From an uncultured Pseudanabaenaceae cyanobacterium (GTDB lineage Bacteria > Cyanobacteriota > Cyanobacteriia > Pseudanabaenales > Pseudanabaenaceae): DNA of 64,000 bases. The translations under genes were made by a program, and so were the position numbers. Below, one piece after another: positions 62,529 to 64,000 of the stretch (positions are counted from its first letter, which is position 1; every line of letters starts with the position of its first letter). The notes under the pieces were generated by a model, which was not told the DNA's origin, searched no databases, and saw nothing but the letters and a program-made list of their open reading frames with translations. The stretch is taken from positions 213,774 to 277,773 of the forward strand of contig CALGKB010000001.1 of NCBI GenBank assembly GCA_937927915.1, read 5' to 3'.

Positions 62529-63545
62529 TTATTCATAAAGTTTTTCACACTCTTCTAAACTCAAACGGGAACGTGCCTCGATCGTCATAGGTGAAATACA
62601 GCCCTTTTTCCAGCGTATAGCACCAGCACAGGCGATCATAGCGGCATTATCGGTGCAGAAAGACAAGGATGGAAATATGACTTGAATGTGATGTTGTTGA
62701 GCTTGACTGAGCAAACGCTGCCGCAGACAACTGTTAGCTGCTACTCCCCCCACTGCCACGATCGTGTTCATGTTATGTTCTAAAGCACAGGCAAGAGCAC
62801 GGGAGACCAGGGCTTCGGCAACGGTCAGTTGAAAGCTAGCAGCAATGTCCGCCACCGGAAGAGGGCTAGGCAATTTCTCTACAAGGCGCAAGACAGCTGT
62901 TTTTAGTCCGCTAAAACTAAAATCGTAGGGAGCATCACTAATTTTGCCCTGGGGTAAAGTGTAAGCGTAAGGATTTCCTGCTTGTGCTATACGATCGATG
63001 GCGGGTCCACCAGGATAACCCAGGTTTAAGAGTCTTGCCACCTTATCAAAGGCTTCGCCAGCCGCATCATCCCTTGTCTTGCCCACAACTTGATAGTCGC
63101 CATAATCCCTCACCACAATTAAACTGCTGTGTCCTCCAGACACCATCAAACACAAAAACGGCGGTGTCAACTGCGGTTCCGTCAAAAAAGCAGAACAAAT
63201 GTGACCTTCCAAATGATGTACACCAATCAGGGGTTTATGGTAGAGCAGAGCAAGGGTCTTAGCGCAAGTTACTCCCACCATCAGAGCACCGATCAGTCCA
63301 GGGGCAACTGTCACAGCGATCGCGTCTATGGCTGACCAATCCAACCCACTTCTCTCTACAGCTTGCTCCAATACAAGGTTGATCAATTCCAAATGACGGC
63401 GGGAAGCTAACTCAGGTACCACTCCGCCAAACTCACGGTGTAGGTCAATCTGGGAAGCCACAACATTGCTCAGACAAACCCGATCGTTGACTACAGCTAC
63501 TGCTGTTTCATCACAACTGGTTTCTATACCCAACACAACCACCAT
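62529..63545 (-). CDS. tsaD: tRNA N6-threonylcarbamoyladenosine synthase subunit TsaD
   Basis: 338 residues. ASKHA ATPase that, with TsaB/E and TsaC, makes t6A37 in ANN-decoding tRNAs. N-terminal [14 protein letters not shown], metal ligands His111 and His115 ([11 protein letters not shown]), the [11 protein letters not shown] and [13 protein letters not shown] blocks, and the final [13 protein letters not shown] are all present. Length is normal. It ends convergently with the ABC exporter. Confidence 0.97.
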   Translation of the reverse strand: MVVVLGIETSCDETAVAVVNDRVCLSNVVASQIDLHREFGGVVPELASRRHLELINLVLEQAVERSGLDWSAIDAIAVTVAPGLIGALMVGVTCAKTLALLYHKPLIGVHHLEGHICSAFLTEPQLTPPFLCLMVSGGHSSLIVVRDYGDYQVVGKTRDDAAGEAFDKVARLLNLGYPGGPAIDRIAQAGNPYAYTLPQGKISDAPYDFSFSGLKTAVLRLVEKLPSPLPVADIAASFQLTVAEALVSRALACALEHNMNTIVAVGGVAANSCLRQRLLSQAQQHHIQVIFPSLSFCTDNAAMIACAGAIRWKKGCISPMTIEARSRLSLEECEKLYE

Positions 63546-63547
63546 AG

Positions 63548-64000
63548 CTAGTCAATGACAATCCCTAATTCTTTGAGTTTCTCTGCTAACCGATCGGCTC
63601 TCTGCTTTTCGGCTTCTGCCCGTTGTCTTTCCAGTTCTGCTCTCTGTCTCTCTGCCTCAGCAATGGCTTGTACTTTTTGTACTTCTGCTTCTGCTTGCTT
63701 TGCTCTCTCCAAGGCTGCCTGACTAGTAGCTAACAGTTCCTCTGGTGTCAGCAATTTCTCGTTGTTGTCCAGACGATAGAAGTTAAGCAGATAATCACAG
63801 GGCTGCAATCTTAACTGTAACACCTCACTGCATCTGTCTTCTATGATTTCATACCTGCCATCTTTCCCTAACCGATAGCCCCTCAATTGCTCTCCTATCC
63901 ACTCCCCCTTGGGGTCAAATAACCAATACTCCTTCACCCCCAACCTCTCATACAACTCCTTCTTGTACCCCTGGTCATTCTCTCTTGTACTGGCAGAGGT
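63548..64000 (-). CDS. Uma2 family protein with C-terminal coiled coil, 5' truncated by the window edge
   Basis: The minus-strand frame continues past 63955 to the window end: the codons before 63955 read [20 protein letters not shown], the SPSTREYDLGEK-like motif of Uma2 proteins, so the gene starts beyond 64000. The visible part contains [20 protein letters not shown] and a Glu/Ala/Arg coiled-coil tail of about 60 residues ([20 protein letters not shown]), a frequent extension in cyanobacterial Uma2 copies. Two bases separate it from tsaD. Confidence 0.85.
   Translation of the reverse strand, partial: TSASTRENDQGYKKELYERLGVKEYWLFDPKGEWIGEQLRGYRLGKDGRYEIIEDRCSEVLQLRLQPCDYLLNFYRLDNNEKLLTPEELLATSQAALERAKQAEAEVQKVQAIAEAERQRAELERQRAEAEKQRADRLAEKLKELGIVID

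Noticed and set aside
1..64000. CRISPR array suggested by the many CGATCGG repeats
   Set aside because: The motif is seven to eight bases long and irregularly spaced within genes; no direct repeats of 24-40 bp with regular spacers and no cas genes were seen.

Overview
This window is chromosomal DNA from a cyanobacterium. The taxonomic signal comes from gene content: a PSI small subunit (psaM), Thf1/Psb29, a plant/cyanobacterial-type ATP synthase gamma subunit, a SigF-like sigma factor, a complete mycosporine-like amino acid (MAA, sunscreen) cluster, and several cyanobacteria-restricted families (DUF928, DUF2808, DUF3181, DUF3318, DUF3352, PATAN response regulator). The palindrome CGATCG is scattered everywhere, usually as CGATCGG(G) rather than the canonical HIP1 octamer GCGATCGC. 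I cannot name the species from sequence alone.

Layout. 1-5073: a TPR-CHAT peptidase (5' cut by the window edge), a DUF928 protein and a CHASE2-coiled-coil-PP2C phosphatase, all on + and tightly packed; this looks like a sensory or signalling module. 5074-6439: an insertion-sequence graveyard with IS630-like and IS4-like transposase remnants. 6440-10064: methyltransferase, 2TM protein, DUF3181, argJ and an ArsA/Get3-like ATPase. 10068-18197: pdhA, gpmI, an ABC exporter, an anion permease, Uma2 and carA. 18303-19536: tRNA-Gly and a divergent perR-like/peroxiredoxin II pair. 19541-26879: SNase-like, bestrophin, DUF3352, cupin plus ABC ATPase, cobK, coaX, rpmF.

26880-32135 holds an intergenic stretch with a decayed minus-strand reading frame, followed by mysA-mysB-mysC-mysD, separated by only 1-2 nt. 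The predicted product is a disubstituted MAA of the shinorine/porphyra-334 type. 32094-43251: SLH protein, FKBP isomerase, PHP phosphoesterase, GHL10-like hydrolase, rpsR/rpmG, RDD protein, PATAN-REC regulator, recO, MFS transporter, and an overlapping phosphodiester-glycosidase/GT2 pair. 43381-51199: ssb, isoaspartyl peptidase, ATP synthase gamma, DUF3318, gloA, an orphan OppC-type permease, pdhB, an amidase and hisF. 51350-56422: hsp20 with a clear terminator, hisH, DUF2808, psaM (32 codons), a small membrane protein, a U32 protein and yggT. 56427-64000: fabI, a SigF-like factor with a duplicated sigma-2-like segment, a Zur-box-controlled znuA-znuC without znuB, thf1, an ABC-2 exporter pair, tsaD and the 3' part of a Uma2 gene.

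The gene layout is compact. Same-strand neighbours often overlap by 1-35 nt, and four convergent pairs share exactly four bases (TTAA/TTAG) across their stop codons. The least ordinary items are the CHAT/DUF928/CHASE2-PP2C module, the sigma factor with an internal duplication, the SNase-like protein lacking catalytic residues, and the eroded gene upstream of the MAA cluster.
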